A stretch of 64,000 bases of DNA, from contig VZRS01014440.1 of assembly GCA_013398055.1 (NCBI GenBank), positions 868,001 through 932,000 of the forward strand, read 5' to 3'. Below are positions 14,290 to 29,500 of the stretch, in pieces. The position numbers were made by a program, and so were the translations under genes. A model generated the notes under the pieces. The model was not told where the DNA came from and made no database searches. It worked only from the letters and a program-made list of their open reading frames with translations. Source of the DNA: Ifrita kowaldi. Its lineage: Eukaryota > Chordata > Aves > Passeriformes > Cinclosomatidae. Position 1 is the stretch's first letter; each line of letters begins with the position of its first letter.

Positions 14290-14720
14290 ATGGCAGTAAG
14301 AAGCCCCTCTAGTCCTGTCTCTTCAGGCAAAAATGAACCAGCCGCTTCAGCCTCTCTTCACACACCATATGCTACAGCCCCTGGCCCCCTTAGGTACACT
14401 GCAGAATCCCTTCTCAGAGCAGCCACACCAAATGAAACCACAGTCTGTGCAGCCCACTTTCAGTGTCTGAAAGTGAATGCTTAGAAAAAGCGTAAAGCAG
14501 GTTGGAAGTGATACTAATCTAGTGTATACTCAAGCATCCAGTAATCTGTGGAGTAAACATGTCTTGACTCACTGGTGGTACCTTTGTGCTCAAAAGTCTT
14601 TTTTATTTTTTAGTATTCCCCTTAAGCCTTTCCAGTCATGTTGTACCTACAATATTCCAAACATGGTCTTCACAGCAGTTTCTCTATTGGTGCAAATCTA
14701 TGTACATGTGCTTCAGGATC
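14290..14720 (-). repeat. Possible degenerate CR1 remnant
   Basis: Phrases such as CAGCCTCTCTTCACACACCA (14349 onward) and, further on, a 'tattccaaacatggtcttcac' block (about 14652) look like diverged pieces of CR1 read in reverse complement. There they correspond to the segments reading roughly 'cagcctctcttcatacgcc' and 'tactccagatgtggtctcac'. The pieces keep the right order but are heavily decayed, and the intervening sequence is not clear. An open frame from 14284 inside it is not a gene. Confidence 0.35.
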
Positions 14721-17700
14721 TATGCATAATCACCTTGAATTAAAACTAAAAAAATTTGAATTGGGATTTGACAGTAACATTTAAAAGCAAATTAGTATTT
14801 TTTCTTTAATTATGCAGCTGCAGAAAAGCGGTAAATTCTTAAGAAGAAAATAACAGGCTTGGAGGAAGGTTACCAAACAGTATCATGACTGTCATATTTC
14901 AGTAGAATTAAGCAGCTTTGTAAAACCCTAGACACTATTTCGCTAGTCCCAAATATATAATGAAAATGCCATTTTTATTTATTTCCTAGTTTAGATCATC
15001 ACATTCTTCCACGATGATAAGCTTCTCAGGTCAGAGGCCACATCTTCCAGTGGTGTTATTTAGAGCACTGCAATTTATCCTGTCACATGGAGAACATGGG
15101 TTGGATTGTTGCTTATGATTTATAGCTACTGGCCTAAGGTACACCAAAGCTGCTACCAGGACTATGCGGAAAACATTCTGTAAATAGCTGCATGCAGGAC
15201 AGAAATATAGAACAATTCTAGCTAATTTTGTCCTCATCTGTAGATTGATACAATCATGATCTTCCGGAAATCGTGTTCTAGTTTAGCCTGTTGAACGAAC
15301 CCTCTGCTTCACATTTTAACAAGATACTTACCCAGAGGTTAAGACAAATACAGCAGCCTTCACCTCTGAAGTGATAATGAACAGAAGATAACAACAGCTT
15401 GAACAGCTGCTTCCCCTGGAAGCAGAAACTGCCACCTTCTCAACACCCTGCCAGATCACGAGCAAAAGAAATCCAATCACGATACACAACAGCAAAAATC
15501 AGTCACACGGTGTTATGCTCTATGTATTATACAACTGTACTGATTTATTTATGTAAGTCTCTACTCTTAGCTGATCATTTCTGTGACTTATGCAGCTGCC
15601 TCACAATGAGTAATGACCTGCAGCAGTTACTTGGTCATCAGTCCCCGTAGGCATTTTTCTGCATCGCTGTTCCAAAGTATTGAATAATAAAACAAAATGA
15701 GCACTTTTCATAATGAATGTTGAAATAACTGTGTTCCACTTTTTTAGCAAAGACTTACTTATGCAATTTATACACATATATACTTTACCCATATATATTT
15801 AATCAAAAGCAAAGAGCGGAACACTGAAGATGCTTATTAGTTACATATGAAGACTTTAATCCTTCAGTTAGCTCCTCGTTTCAGCCCTCTGTCCTGGAAC
15901 ACTGGCAGTGTGAGAAAGTATCACTGCCACAGAAACAAAAAAACGACAAGAGAACAAAGGAAAGAGAACCTGAAGATATTAAAAACAATACAGAGACTGT
16001 GCTACTGAAATTCAATCTCAGCCCCAGTCCCTTTATGTAAGTTCATCTAGAGCTGAAGAAGGAACAGCACAGTATTAAAAACAGCCATATGACATGGCTT
16101 TTAGACGCTGAAGTTGAGTTTGTCAGTAATTGATGAGTTTAAAGTTTGCTTTATTTCCTCATAAGCCAGAAGGCTCTTTAGGATGCCCAGACACAAAGCA
16201 GCCTAAGATAACAGTGTTTGTTATTTTGTTAATAATTTTTAAAATAAACCCCCCTACTTGCTTCCTTGCATTTCAGCTGCATTCTGTTTCATGTGGTTTT
16301 CTTCTTTTTCTACAGTCACAGTATGTTTTGTGTTTGTAAGCTGAAGGATCATCAGACAATTTTATACTCAGAATTTTTTAAAAAGCTGTTATTTAGGGGA
16401 AAATGTCTTACAGTCAGTAAAATAAAATAAAAAGGAAGTAAATGGAAAGAAGGATACATTTTAGGACAAGATAAACCACTGCAGATAATTGGAAAATCTT
16501 TGAAAAATCTTTATGCATCTTTGTCATTTCAGTGGTGCTTTTATCCTTATGCAATACATCTATTTTTTGCTCAAATATATGATTTTTCATGTATATTGAT
16601 CAGAAGGAAAAGAGTCCCAAAACTTAATTATGTTTCTTATTTTTGCCTTTCCTGAACATGCGAATTAGGTCCTAATCTGAAGGATTATACCTGGAAAGGT
16701 AAATTTAAACCTAAATATTTGTACTAAAACTTTGACTATATTCACCCATGTTAGGGGAGAAATACAGTGTGACTTATACAAATATTAGTCAGCGTTACAG
16801 ATCATACTGTAACTTCACAAAAACCATCTAAAGAAGTAGTACAGAATTCAGCTCCTTTTATGTTTTTGCCCAGTATTTGAATTTCATGAGATTTAAGCTT
16901 TCACATACCTTTCCATTTTATTTGTTTGCAGCTATTTATACTGGAAAATTGATAAATCTATATGCATGGAGTTGAAGAAAACCCAGCATTCCAGATCTGT
17001 TTGAAACCTGTTCAAGGGGTAAAAAGGGTGTTCAGAAGCTCCCTTTAAGCTTCTTTTATCAACAGAGAAATTACTGTATCTTGCAAACTGAGATAATCAT
17101 CCATAATGTCTGATACTCGTGCAGATGAAACGAGCAGTGCACCCAAACAAGCAAACCTTGATTATTCAGCTTGAGGCTGAGGAGCAGTAACAACTAATCC
17201 CCCATTCTGTCAGGTCCTGCTGTCACGATCTCCTTCCAGCTCTCAGTACTGGGGAGTTGGTGCTACAGATCGTGCTCGAATGATACGCACGTAAAACTGA
17301 AGTGTAGGGCTGGGTTAACAATTGCAAATGAAATCAAGGTGAGTGCATGTTCTAGATGGTATTTTAAAAATCAAGATTTATGACTTCTGCTTTTGGTAAG
17401 ACATCCTGTAATTGTTGTATTTTCCTCCTCCACCTACTCTCATTGTGCGTAGATGAATACTCATATAATTAAAAATACCTTGCCGTGCCTATTTAAAAAG
17501 ACAATACCCTGATAATTACATATAAGGAACAAACATATATGCTAAACAGGCGTAGGGTATGTGAACGTGCTTTATTCCGCTGCTTCTCTTCTACCCTATG
17601 CGGAGTCCTTCAAAGCTTCACATTCACTATAGTTACAGTGTAGAAGAGACACAGTATTCATAGCCTCATATAAATCCTGTATGCTGTATCACCCTCCAAA

Positions 17701-19990
17701 ACTGTATCAAATACACCAACCTGCCTAGGGATATATCAGTAACTAAAATTTTGGCAAGTATATATACATTTTTCCACAATGCCAAGGTGTAGTCTTGCAT
17801 GCCCCACCAAGCCAAGCTTTTAATTTCATTGTTTCTGTCCATAATCACAAAAGACTGAGGTCACCCATGAAAGCAAATAACCCCTAAATTTGCTGTAAAG
17901 TTAGTGTCTCTGTAAGGATATTTAGCAAAAGACATTTACAGTTCTGTAAGCACTGGTGAAGACACAAGCTGAACAAGGATTTTTTTACTCCCGTTTTTTG
18001 GTAGTGTCTTTCTTATACTAGTAAAGATGTAGCAGCTAACAGCTGTTTGCATTATGCTGGAATAATAACGTACTAATATTTTATTATTAACATAATTCCT
18101 TAGTTCACAGTAGATGGTATTCATGAAGTCCAATTCTCTTTCCAGCAATCTTTTAAATTATGACTGTGCCAGAGAAGGTTAAATGTGTTTTTCTGGGATT
18201 ATTTCCTAGTCCAGGAAAATTATATAGTTTATTATGTTGTTCCCAAACCAGGATAATTATGCATAAAGTTCTCTGATTTGTTTGTTTGGTGTTTTTTTCT
18301 TTTCCTGTTTTGGTTTGAGTTTTGTCATTGTTGCTTTTTGTTAGCTGTGTATGTGATTTCTTCTGGCTGTTTGCAAGGGACACATATCCCACATGCAGAA
18401 CCTGTTTGTAGACAGGCAATAGACTGTAGAAAGCAGTTTTTAAGTTTTTCTAAGCGTATTAACTACACTACCATTCACTCAGTGCTATAAAAATAACTTC
18501 ATATTCTAAGATAATGTCATAATCTAAGATTATTTACAACAAAAAGTAGCACTGTAATGCATGTAACATACTAAGCTATGTTATTTTGATTTCAAGAAGA
18601 AATATCTTATGTTCTCATAAGCTATGTTTGAGGTCTGGAGGACAGGGTCTTCTTGCTGTAGTTGAAACACTGCACAGAGAAAGTGAGGCGAAGGATGGAA
18701 GGTATCTTACAGCCTTTCCATTCTCAAGGTTTCAGTCTAAGCAAAGCAGGATTCCTATGCTCAAAGTTGAAGCATAGTTTTGGTTACATGGCAGGACTTT
18801 CCTGGAGCAGCTGCAGGCTCTGCTGCAGTTCCAGACATTGTGCCAGGCAGAAGTGATTACAGAACTTGCAAGGAAAAGCCCAGACATGTACACTCACCCA
18901 AACTAGGACCCTTCCTGGAGCTTTTGTACAATGCAAAGTTTGCAAGAGACTGGGATGGCTGAAAAAGCTTCCCAGAATTGTTTTGATCTTCATAGAGTCT
19001 TTCCATTAGAAACTTCAGTAAGGGATAGATGCCTGCATTGTCAGCCCAAAGGTCCATGACCCTGAAGAAGGTATGGGAGCTACAAGGCACAGCTTGGTTG
19101 TGCAAAAGCCTCCTCTGAGAACAAAGCAGCAGCTGCCTGAAGAGCTACCCTCAATGCCCCCTGGGCTTGGATTGCCCAATAGCTGTGAGAAAGGGAAAGT
19201 TGCTGATATGTGCTGGACAACCTACACGCACAGTGCCAAAATGTTTCAAGAGTTGTTGCTTTTTGAGTGCTTCCTCCTCTCCCAGAATATTGACATTTCT
19301 CATAGGACAGCGCTTTGCTTGGAAGTGCCATTAAACAGGAGGTTGCCTAACCCCAGGCCCTCCCTTCACAGCAATCTTCCTGTATGTTCACTCTAGCTTG
19401 ACTTTCAGTGTTGCCTAATCAAGGTACAAACTGCTCTGCATCCTGAAAGGGATTTTTGTCCCACTTAATCCTTTTCACTCCAGTTTCCGACATACATGAC
19501 TATTTGTAGGAAAATCTTCCTAACCTTCACAATACTAGACTACTTCCCTGCCAGCTGATAAGAAACAACAGACAAAAAAAAAGAAATGAGATATGACTGA
19601 TCATGTTTTTAACTGGTTGTAATGCAAAGAATATTTTCAAAATAAAGAATAGTTGCAATTAAATCATAGGAGCTTTCTGTGCAAAACAGACAAAAAGATT
19701 GTATATTCAAAGGTTAGTCTACAATTGCACATGTCCCTCTGCAACTGCACTATGTCTAGGTATCCAAGTGTCCCAACTATATGCATGCATAGCCAATTAA
19801 TCCACATGTTTATGAGTCTCTCTATGCATATACTCACCTGCAAAAGATCCAAGGAATAATCTGACAAATGCGTGAGTCTGTACTGAAATCAACATGCACA
19901 AATACATGTCATACTTAAAATGCTTACTCTGCAGCTGTGTGTTTAAGTTGGAAAAAATTTTGTGTATGGATGCAAAGATGATATAACACA
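14721..19990. other. Intergenic DNA, nothing firmly recognised
   Basis: No supported exon or RNA gene. Several reverse-strand AATAAA hexamers (for example at 18077-18082 and 18229-18234) could serve as distal poly(A) signals for TMTC3, but none is distinctive enough to choose. Confidence 0.5.
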
Positions 19991-22692
19991 TCTGTTCCAT
20001 TTTTTCAGCAACCACAGCGATTGCACTGTATGATTAGAGGGCTAAAAATTATTTTAGTATGCCTGTCCCACTCTTAGAAATTCCTAGTTCTTGCATGTTA
20101 GTGAAATTAGGAAATTCTGAAAAGGGATATCAATGTGTTTTGCACATGACAATGGCAGGAAGAGGAGAAAAGACAGGTTGAACTGGAAGTGGAAAAATAC
20201 CTGTCAATTATTCTGTTCTACCTGCAAGCAGACAAAACCAAAATTATTCTCTTTTTGATTGTTTTCCTATACACAAATGCTATTTTGGTAGTTTTTCACA
20301 TGTTATGTCACTTCAATTTACTAAACCATTTTTCTCGTGAAAGGTTAATTTTAAAATGGCTGACACATCCTAAGAGAATAGATACAACTTGTTAGTCAAA
20401 ATACTTGTTTTTTACTAAATTTTCTTTAAGAGATGAAAAAGGGGAATAGAACTTGAGAACAGACTGAAAGACATCCAGCAACCTTCAGTTTACATTTGTC
20501 TGATGATTTTAGTTAAACTGGATGGCACTTCTTAGCATCAATAAATCTAACAGTTCTTGGTAGCCCCTGAAGAGCTGCTTGGACGGTCAAGATGAGACAC
20601 AACAGAGGCTCAGATGCAGAGATCGAGACTGTGCCTTTAGTCCCCTCTTCAATTTACAGACCACATAAAAATGGTGTGGCAACAACAATGAAAGAGCTCT
20701 TCATATAGAAAAGAAGAGAATCCTGACCTTCTCTATCAGAAAGTACCTTTTCACACTACTTAGCTCCTGCCACTTTCAAATGAATGTTCCTTCATCTCGC
20801 CCAGAACAATGGTTAATCCTTTTGTAAAACAAAGGTTTGGAGGAAGACTTAATATGCAAGTTAAAGTTTCCATAAAAGACAACATTCCAGCTATTCTAGG
20901 TACAAGTATCTGAGTTATTAACAGACAAGTGATTTTCAAGGTGTGGTCAACAGATTCCCATGAGCACTTCTCTACAAGTAGCACTTAAATATTTTTTTGT
21001 ATGAAGAACAGCTGAACACCACATACTTGTTCCTGTCAGCTGCTTGTAAATAATGTTTTTTAAAACACACTTCCCCCCCGCCCCCGTTATTACCATGTAA
21101 GCAATTGTTGTGCTAACATTAAGAATGATATATAATAAAGAAAAGGTCTGTGCAAGGAAGCCCATTACCCACTTAAGATCTCTCCCACAGAGATAATTAT
21201 TACATCTTACAGCTGGATTACTGCCTGAGACAGAAAATTCAGCAGGTACGGAAAGGACTAAGTTTGAACGGTAGAGTTGTTAAGGAATACTTCCACATCA
21301 TGAAATAAGACAAAACATGAAGAGTAAGAGATTTAATGATCAGTGAAAATTATGACTGAACCCAGCTCTTACACTTCTTTTCTTTCTCAGAATTAAGGAA
21401 AACATCAGGTTTAGGTAATTGGTAGCACATTTAAACAAAAATATATGCATTGCACAAGGATGAAAGCAATACTGAAATTGCAAAGACTTTCATTTCCTGT
21501 AAGAAATTAAAATGATGCATTAGTGAAAAAGTGTAAAGGGGAATATTTTAGTAGTCAAAATAAATATTTAATAAAAATCACGCACCCAAGACAAAGTATC
21601 AAAACAACAGAACTTAGTACTTGAAAGGATACTACCTACATTGCCTTGTGTTAAACACTACTAAATTCAGTGGCTTAATTATTATCGCTCTCCCTTGAGC
21701 AAACATTGCTTATATTAGTGTTGTAAAAAGTAATGAGAATAGAAATACTGTTTCAATGACAGAAATAGTAAAACCAGACTGCTACAAACAAGGAAGAATT
21801 TACTACACCAAGGAGTCAATCCACAGTTGTTGATATAAAGTCAACAAGGACTACTGCATAGCATACTGGTTACTGTACCAAAGTGCATTTCTCAGCATTC
21901 AATGAACTGGGGAAGAAGTGACAAAACCACCCTTTTTAATACAATTTTTAAAAACAATCAGATGATTGACAGTTGAAGAAACCCCACACATTTCCTTTAA
22001 AATAAAAAGCAGAGTCTAAAGATCTTAAGAGCACCGTAAGATTTCTTACCAGGTAAAAGAGCACAAAACATTAGCATTGTAAGTAAAGAACATATAAAAG
22101 TTAATGTATCATTCCATATTTAGAATGCAACTGGAAATTTTAGTGTGTTGTTGCATCCTCCTATACTACATCCAGTGGCATTTCGATGAATTTGTTAAGT
22201 TCTGGAAACAAATAATGCAAAGAAAAACTGTTTTTCTTGTATAGAAGAGGTCTAGAAAAACTTCAGCTGATGTGTAAACTGAAATGTAGATAATGACAAT
22301 ACAAACAGATTTGTTGAGGGAAAGAAGCAGTGTCTGGCTTATCCCAGCAATTCGCCATTCAGTTCTTCCACTGAGTCTTTGAAAGTAGCATTACTTAATA
22401 TCCCTGACTACCAATGATTTTTATGAGTGCTATTTTCTCACAATTAGGATTCTGCATGGAAGATTCTTCTCAACCCTTTATCCTTCAATTCCCACCCATC
22501 CCTCCATCATATTTAAAAGTTGTGGTTTTCTCACATACAGCATTGTAATGCCTTTTGCTGCTTGATAAGTGATATGCAGTCAACATTATCTGTATTTTCA
22601 AAGCACTGAGAACACTTTCCAGTTGGCTCACAAATTAAACAATAATTAAAAATAGTATTCTCCCCTTATTCTTTTGTGACATGGTATAAAGA
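19991..22692 (-). other. Likely TMTC3 3' UTR and downstream region, end unresolved
   Basis: This follows the TMTC3 stop codon on the minus strand. The human gene has a 3' UTR of a few kilobases, so much of this stretch is probably transcribed. No consensus AATAAA is apparent on the minus strand close to the stop. Variant ATTAAA hexamers occur at 21935-21940 and 21567-21572. The left boundary given here is a guess from human length. No protein-coding frame or repeat was recognised in it. Confidence 0.45.
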
Positions 22693-23507
22693 CTATTCAC
22701 CATTTAATATACGTTCAATTTCTTCTAGTCTTTTCAATGCAGCAACTCTTTTTTTCTCAATGTCTTTGATTTCTTTTGTAGATTTTTTGGGAGTGTCTTT
22801 GTCCACACTGCTTTTCTCTGTTGGTTTCTTATTTTTTGAGTGCTCTTTCTTGTTATCCGCTGTTGATTGGGTGGTTGTCTTCTCACTTTTTGCTTCTTTT
22901 AAATTCTGAAATGAACTTTTTTTTGCTTCTGTAGCTGCATTCCCATCTGATGGAAGTGATGACTGTTCCACAGCACCAAGTGACGCAATTTTACTTCTAA
23001 CTATGTTTAGATGACGCTGAATATACTCTTCATGAGGTGCCAGTGCTAGTGTTTCAACCAGACATTTTTCTGCCTTTATTAAATCTCTTTCTTCAAAATA
23101 AACCACACAAAGATTATGTTTTCCTTGTACATTGTTGGGATCCAGTTCCAAAATTTTTTCAAAACACATTTTTGCTCCAACAATATCCTTCTTTTGGTTC
23201 ATAAGGATATCTCCTTTCAAAATCAGACCTTTGGTATGATCAGGGTAGTATCTCAGTAGGTCTTCCAAGACAGGCAAAGCCATCAATTCTTTTCCTGTCT
23301 GAGAATAAAGCAGGGCCAAATTGAACAAAGCACTTCGAAAGTTTGGCTGTAACCTTATGGCCTTCTTCATCCATGCCTCTGCTTCCATGTCTTTTTTGTC
23401 ATCCATTGCTAGCATACCCAAATTGAAGTATCCATTTGAATCCTGTGGCTCTTCTTTCACATAATGTAGCAGTCTTTGTTTAGCTTCAGGTCTAAGTCGA
23501 GCATCAC
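22693..23507 (-). CDS. TMTC3: TMTC3 terminal coding exon (residues 645-915)
   Basis: The largest exon. It encodes the last TPR units (for example SNGYFNLGMLAMDDKKDMEA and RSALFNLALLYSQTGKE), a Ser/Lys/Thr-rich hydrophilic region (about residues 840-890), and the conserved C-terminus EKKRVAALKRLEEIERILNG followed by E and a TAG stop at 22695-22693. A methionine-led frame extending upstream to 23538 is intron read-through; the real exon starts after the AG at 23509-23508. Confidence 0.97.
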
Positions 23508-26500
23508 CTAAATGACAGAAAATGCATTTAATTCTCAAGGTATTTCCTGAAGCATTTATTCTGAAGGATTTTTAGACTGTAAAATGCTAATCTTTATACA
23601 AATTAAAATGCAACTGTAAAAGGGATAGGGTTTAAAATGCTACTTTTTATCATAGCTGTGTAACAGCAAAAGTAAATGATATTTATTTTCTTTATAGAAT
23701 GAAACTACATACAGTTGACTTGTAGCCAGAGTCAGCATCATTACTCTATTAGCTGCTGAATGATATTTAGGTTTGGTACAACAGATACAAAAGATGTCTC
23801 TACAAGCTTAAAAGTAGTTATTTTCAAGCACAGTTGAGCAAATGGAATCCAGAGAATACATCAGTTCTGACAAACCAACTCTTACAGAGGCAAACTTTGA
23901 GTGGAAGATCTCCTTTTAGATATCATTTAGACAGACTGAAAAAGTTTAGACAAAGATCACATAAGGTAACTTCTACTGTGGCCAGACTAAGATATCGTCT
24001 AACACCAAAACAATAAAACCTGTAATCCCCATATTTTAATTTGCATCAAAGTTTAAAAAAGATTTAGCAAAACAATTTTATCTGACAATACCAGGATTAT
24101 CCAGATGAGCTTGTGATCTATGCTATTTTACTGAATAATACAGTGAACATATTTTAGTAACAAATTCTGGACACAGACTTAGTGAAGGATAGGGGAGCTG
24201 CTTTCATCTGCCTTCTTTCACCTCCTGAAACAGTGTTGCACTGTCCTGCATGACTAACTGAATACTAAATAGTTAATATTTCTGCTTGTTTGAAGCTGCC
24301 TGTACTTCTACACATAAAGAACTTATGTCTTGAACTACTAACTTAAAATGTGAGAAGAGATGGAAAATTATCAAGTGTCTTCAGCTTCAATCAACTGTTT
24401 TATCTTTCTTAGGGGCAGTTTACCATCTCAACAAAAGAGAAACAAATCTTAGCAGTTCACTTGCCAAATACTCTTTTCAGCAGCCTTAATTCACTAAGGG
24501 CTCACCCAGAGAGCTATACGTATGAAAAAACAAACTCAGGAAAATCCAACTGAATTCATCCTAATTAGCAGTATGACAGAGGAACCTATGAAAACATTCA
24601 TATTTCTAGAGCTTGATTTAAGACCAGAGACAAAAGCTGGATTTTTGAGTCAATAACTAAATCAATCACTATAAATGCAAATCAGGTATTACACATATTT
24701 TACTAAATATTATCTTTAAAGATTATATGGGCATAGTTTTGAAGATGTTTGTGTAACACTATTCTTTATATGTGTAAGACATTATATTGTAAAATAGCAC
24801 CTGTATTAAAGATGCTGATCAGCTAAGGTGTACGTACACTTTGCACAAATTCCATGCACTACAAGTTACAAAGCTACAATAAATAAACAAGTTTATTTTT
24901 TGATGATGCTATGTACTTCTCCTTTCCAAAAACAAAACGGTTAATAAAAAAAAAAATTAAATAGTATGGATCCTATAAATGCAAATATGCAATATGAATA
25001 AAAGGGACAATTAACATACCAGATTCCTGCATTAGCAGTGCTGAGTTGAATAAGGCCAGTTTATGTGTTGGGTTGAGTTCTAGTGCTCGGTTGAAATTCT
25101 TCAGGGCTTCTGTTGGATCTTTCAGTTCAATGTAAACAATTGCCAAGTTGTACCACAGGTCTGCATTGGTTCTGTCTAGTTCTAGAGCTCTAAGGTAAGC
25201 TTCCTTAGCTTTCAGAGGTTTGTTCATTTTTAGAAGTAATTCTCCCCTGTTGAAGACCAGATTTAACCTTCAACTTTTATTGTTATCCATATGAAAATAA
25301 TTGACAGGTTTTTTGAAAGTTTGCCTTCCTACAGACAGTAAATGTCATATAACAGTGGGTTTTTTTGTTAGTTTTACTCACAAAACAAGACCCTCTTTTA
25401 CATACTATTCATAAAGCTTTCAGCTCTCAAAAATCTGTACACAATAAATGCATAAGCAGGATGAGAACAAAAAAAGAAGTGATCAAGGGTTCCTGACTTG
25501 GATCTGTAATTACACTGCAACAGCTATAGTTCAGGCACCTTGGAACCGCCCTAAGTCCCACTGGGAATTACAACAAACAAAATACTGGACGGAAGCCTCA
25601 ATACCCACATCTACATTACTCAACTAAAATGCAATTAATGTCAACTAAATTGTCAAGACTTGAATTTTCTGGACCATCTTTAACAAAAAAGTTTAAAGAA
25701 AGCTCCATGACTCACACTAACCAAAAGCTTTTTAGTTCAAAACTAAAGTAGGAGATTAGAAAATTGAGTTAGAGATTCATAATGAAATCTAATGGGAAGT
25801 GTCTTTCTATACAACGTTTGAATACAGAACCTACATGGAGATACGCCATTTGAAGCAGGAATTTAAAAGAACAGGACTTGTAATGAGTAATTGATTATTG
25901 TTCCAAATCATCTTCTCACTTGGAAATGAAACCATTTCAGCAGCTAATTGAACTGTACGAACTAAATACTGTTCAGAGTACTGCAAATACAAAAAGGTTT
26001 ATTCAAGAATATGTACGTCTAAAATTAGAAAATATACCTGCTGATGTAAGCCTGCTTGAAATCTGGCCTCATACTAATTGCTTGTCGATATAACTGATCT
26101 GCTTCTTCAAGGCGAGATTCGTTTGCTCGAATTAAGTTTGCGAGATTGATATAAACATTTAGATGGTTAGGAGCAACTCTTGCTGCATACTTTTTCCCTG
26201 GAATAATCTGTCATAGAGAATACACGTAGGAAACACAGATGAGCAAAAATATGAAAGATGACCGACCAGTAGATGAAAGATGACTCCCTTTTCACTCTGG
26301 TCACATTTGTATAAGGTACTACTGGACGTTAGTGTGCAGGCTCTTGATAATGACAAAAAGCAGCAATTCTTTTCCAGAAAAAATCATATCCAAAAATAAA
26401 CAGAATATTTTTAATTCTTTATTTCTATGAAAACATAGATAACTTGTACAATATTTAAGATACCACTCAATTAAGCTCTGCTACTACTTACTTGGGCTCA

Positions 26501-29500
26501 TCTAGATAGCCCAGAAATCTATAAACGAACCCGACCTTGAAAAACTTTCCCCATTCAGACAAAAAATATTTCCTAAAGCCTAAACTGACATTCTGTCAGA
26601 CATTTTCATTCCTTTTTATTACCCTTCAGCCTAAGGTAAGCCAATGATTTGCCAACTGACATAACAAATGAAAAGCAGTCAGGAAAGATGAAAATGCTAT
26701 GACATTGCATCTGCTGTACTGTTTATACTTTATCCATTTAGAATCTTCATACTGTTTCACAATACAAACTTTTAAAACCATGCTTCTACTCAAAGGGCTG
26801 CTCATTTATTTTTGTTGCCAGTCTCATTTTAACCACAGCTTTTATTACCTTCATACATTCTCCAAAATACTACTCTCTTTTTCTCTAAAGAGCTTGAACA
26901 AGTAAAATTTCCTAGGTATAAATATAACTTAATGAATGGGAAAGGTAACAAAACACATGTTTATAAAAGCATGTTCAGGCAAAGATTTTTTTGTTGCTGC
27001 TGTGACTATCTTATCCAATGCCGTATTCAGGCCTTCTCCAAAGGGCTTAGAAACTCGGTCACCATCAAGGTATTAGCGGTAAGTGAAAATAAACCAGTTG
27101 TGACTAGAAACTGTAGGTTTTGGCTGCTGCTTTCTTTTATGCCCTCAATTTCAGAAAAAAAAACCCCAAAACACAACACAGCAGTGTAAAAAGTAAATTA
27201 AAACAGTTGTAGCTGAGTTCTAAGTCAGCATATTTTTAACAGCCATGATTGTACACAGCCTATTTTTTTCATAGACAGGTTTTAAAAGAACACTGACAAA
27301 CTTTAAAGTATGCCACACAGAGCCACACAGAGCTACAGCAAAAATACAAAAAATGTATCATGAATATAGGTTCTGTCCTGTGGTGGTAGATAAAATAAAG
27401 TTACTAATTACCTGTGGCATCAATGATTTAGCAATCATATATGATGCTTCAGCTTCTTTAGTTTTGTTTAGGTTCTTGTAAGTTCTTCCTACATTCATGT
27501 GGGCACCAATATCATCTTAATAAAGAAAAGAATGACGTTTAAATTATTTCCATGCACTGAGTATCATGGAATTAAACACCTCTGCATTCAGAGTAGCATG
27601 AAGTACAGGTACTCTGATAGAACATCCCCATCACCAAAAGAACAAAGTAATTCTATCATTTTTCTTCTTAATTATGAAGCTAATAATTTAACCATGAACT
27701 AAAGAGGGATTGTAAAATTACGTGGGGAACCGTAAAAAGTTTGAGGTCCTATCATACTTCCATGTACTTATCTTCAATTTCTTGCTACAATAGAGGCACA
27801 TTAGTTCCCTAAAAGGAAAGGCTGTCTAGTATTACCTAGCACTTCTTTTGCAACAATATGTAAAACGGATTAAATGTGCATTTTGATATTATCTAGATTT
27901 TTTTATTTTCTTATACACTTCCTTAGTTTTAAATAAAAAAATGAAGTAATATTTATACTCCATAAGAAATCACAGTTTAAGTTAATTCATAAAGAATATC
28001 ATACAAGGAATAGTTTTAAAAGTATTTGCAGTTTTTTATAGACAGAAACCTTTTCTGGAGGACTTTTTTAGTTTATTTCCAAAAACCTTGGATCAATTAA
28101 CTTACTGTATGACACTGTTTGATGTTCAGTTGAAGCAAAATAGTCCATTGAGAAGCTGTTAAGTAAGCTAAGTATACTGAAATACCATGAGCGCAGAGAT
28201 GACAACTAGTCAAAGCTTTACCTGGTTGCACTTGTGTGGCCTGTATGAAAAACTGCAGGGCTCTTTCGAAATTTTTTTCATTTTCTAACGCATGCCCCAC
28301 ATTGTTCCATAGTTTTGCATTGTTCTTATTTACCTAAAACCAGAAAAAGATATCAAAGCATAGGGTATTAAGCTGAAATTACTTAACAATTGACTTTCTC
28401 TTAACAATATCGTAAGACATAAAGATGTACAGCAAGTGACAGATTTCATCAAGCTTCTATATGTAAAAAATAAAACACCACTACCTACAGAATGATTACA
28501 TTGACCTTGTTGAGCAACATCAATCTGTTTTATTTATTTTCCCATAGAAATACCAAACATCTTAAAATTCAGTGCAACTGTTACGGGATATTTTGTAAAC
28601 TGTCTTATCACGCCATATGAACTTAGAAGAAACTATCCTGTGCATCAAACTTTTAGTAGATTTTTGTACTGAAACATATCCTGCTCTCATCCAGACAAGA
28701 GAACAAACTCAACTGCTTTGACACAAGAAGAATTATCATCTATTTTGTGCACATGAATTTCTATGTGTGCATCTCACTGCTTTTAAAGCATTCCCAAAAG
28801 CAACTAATTAGATGCCAATACTGTCAATACAGAAATCAATGTGCCGAAACAAGCGTAAGTTTTGTCCATTTTTATTATGTTCCACTGCAGCTTTTTAAGA
28901 ACAGCAACAGGAACTTCCCATTATCCTTTCCAAACAGAATGCAGTACCTTTAAAGCGGACATAAACAAAGTGTACTCCGACTCCCAATCCCAGTTTCTGT
29001 GCAGTGTTTTTAAGGCATGAGTGAACAGCACCGCAGCCAAACAAATCCAAGAAATTTTTCTTAGCACACTATTAAATAAAACAAAGACTTGTTGTAAGCA
29101 CACCAACAATTCCGATTCTTATTAGAATTAGTATCTCATATGCTAAAAGGCAAACAAAGGACCACATTTGTGACTAGCACACTCCAGAGTTTGAAAGGAA
29201 ATACTGTTCAATTTCAAACTAATTTTGTTCTTTACCTGATTTTGTTGTTATGACTATGCAACTCACTTAATAATAACAAGCCAAATTCACATAATAGAAT
29301 TTGCATAGAATGTATACAAAAATTATATTTCTCTTAAAACTTATCTGTAATTTAAGACAATAAATACGATGCCAAAAGTGAGGTTCTCCTAAACATTACA
29401 CAAAATGTTACAAAATGCAAAAAGCAACTAAAATACCACCTCATACTTTTGTTTCATATCAGCAAATTCCACACATATTCTTTACTTCACACATCGTCAA

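Noticed and set aside
14284..14484. Possible small gene starting with KMAVRSPSS
   Set aside because: The sequence overlaps phrases resembling degenerate CR1 and has no other gene signals.
23834..24016. Plus-strand basic 60-residue frame inside a TMTC3 intron
   Set aside because: No splice support or recognised similarity; the open length is within chance expectation.
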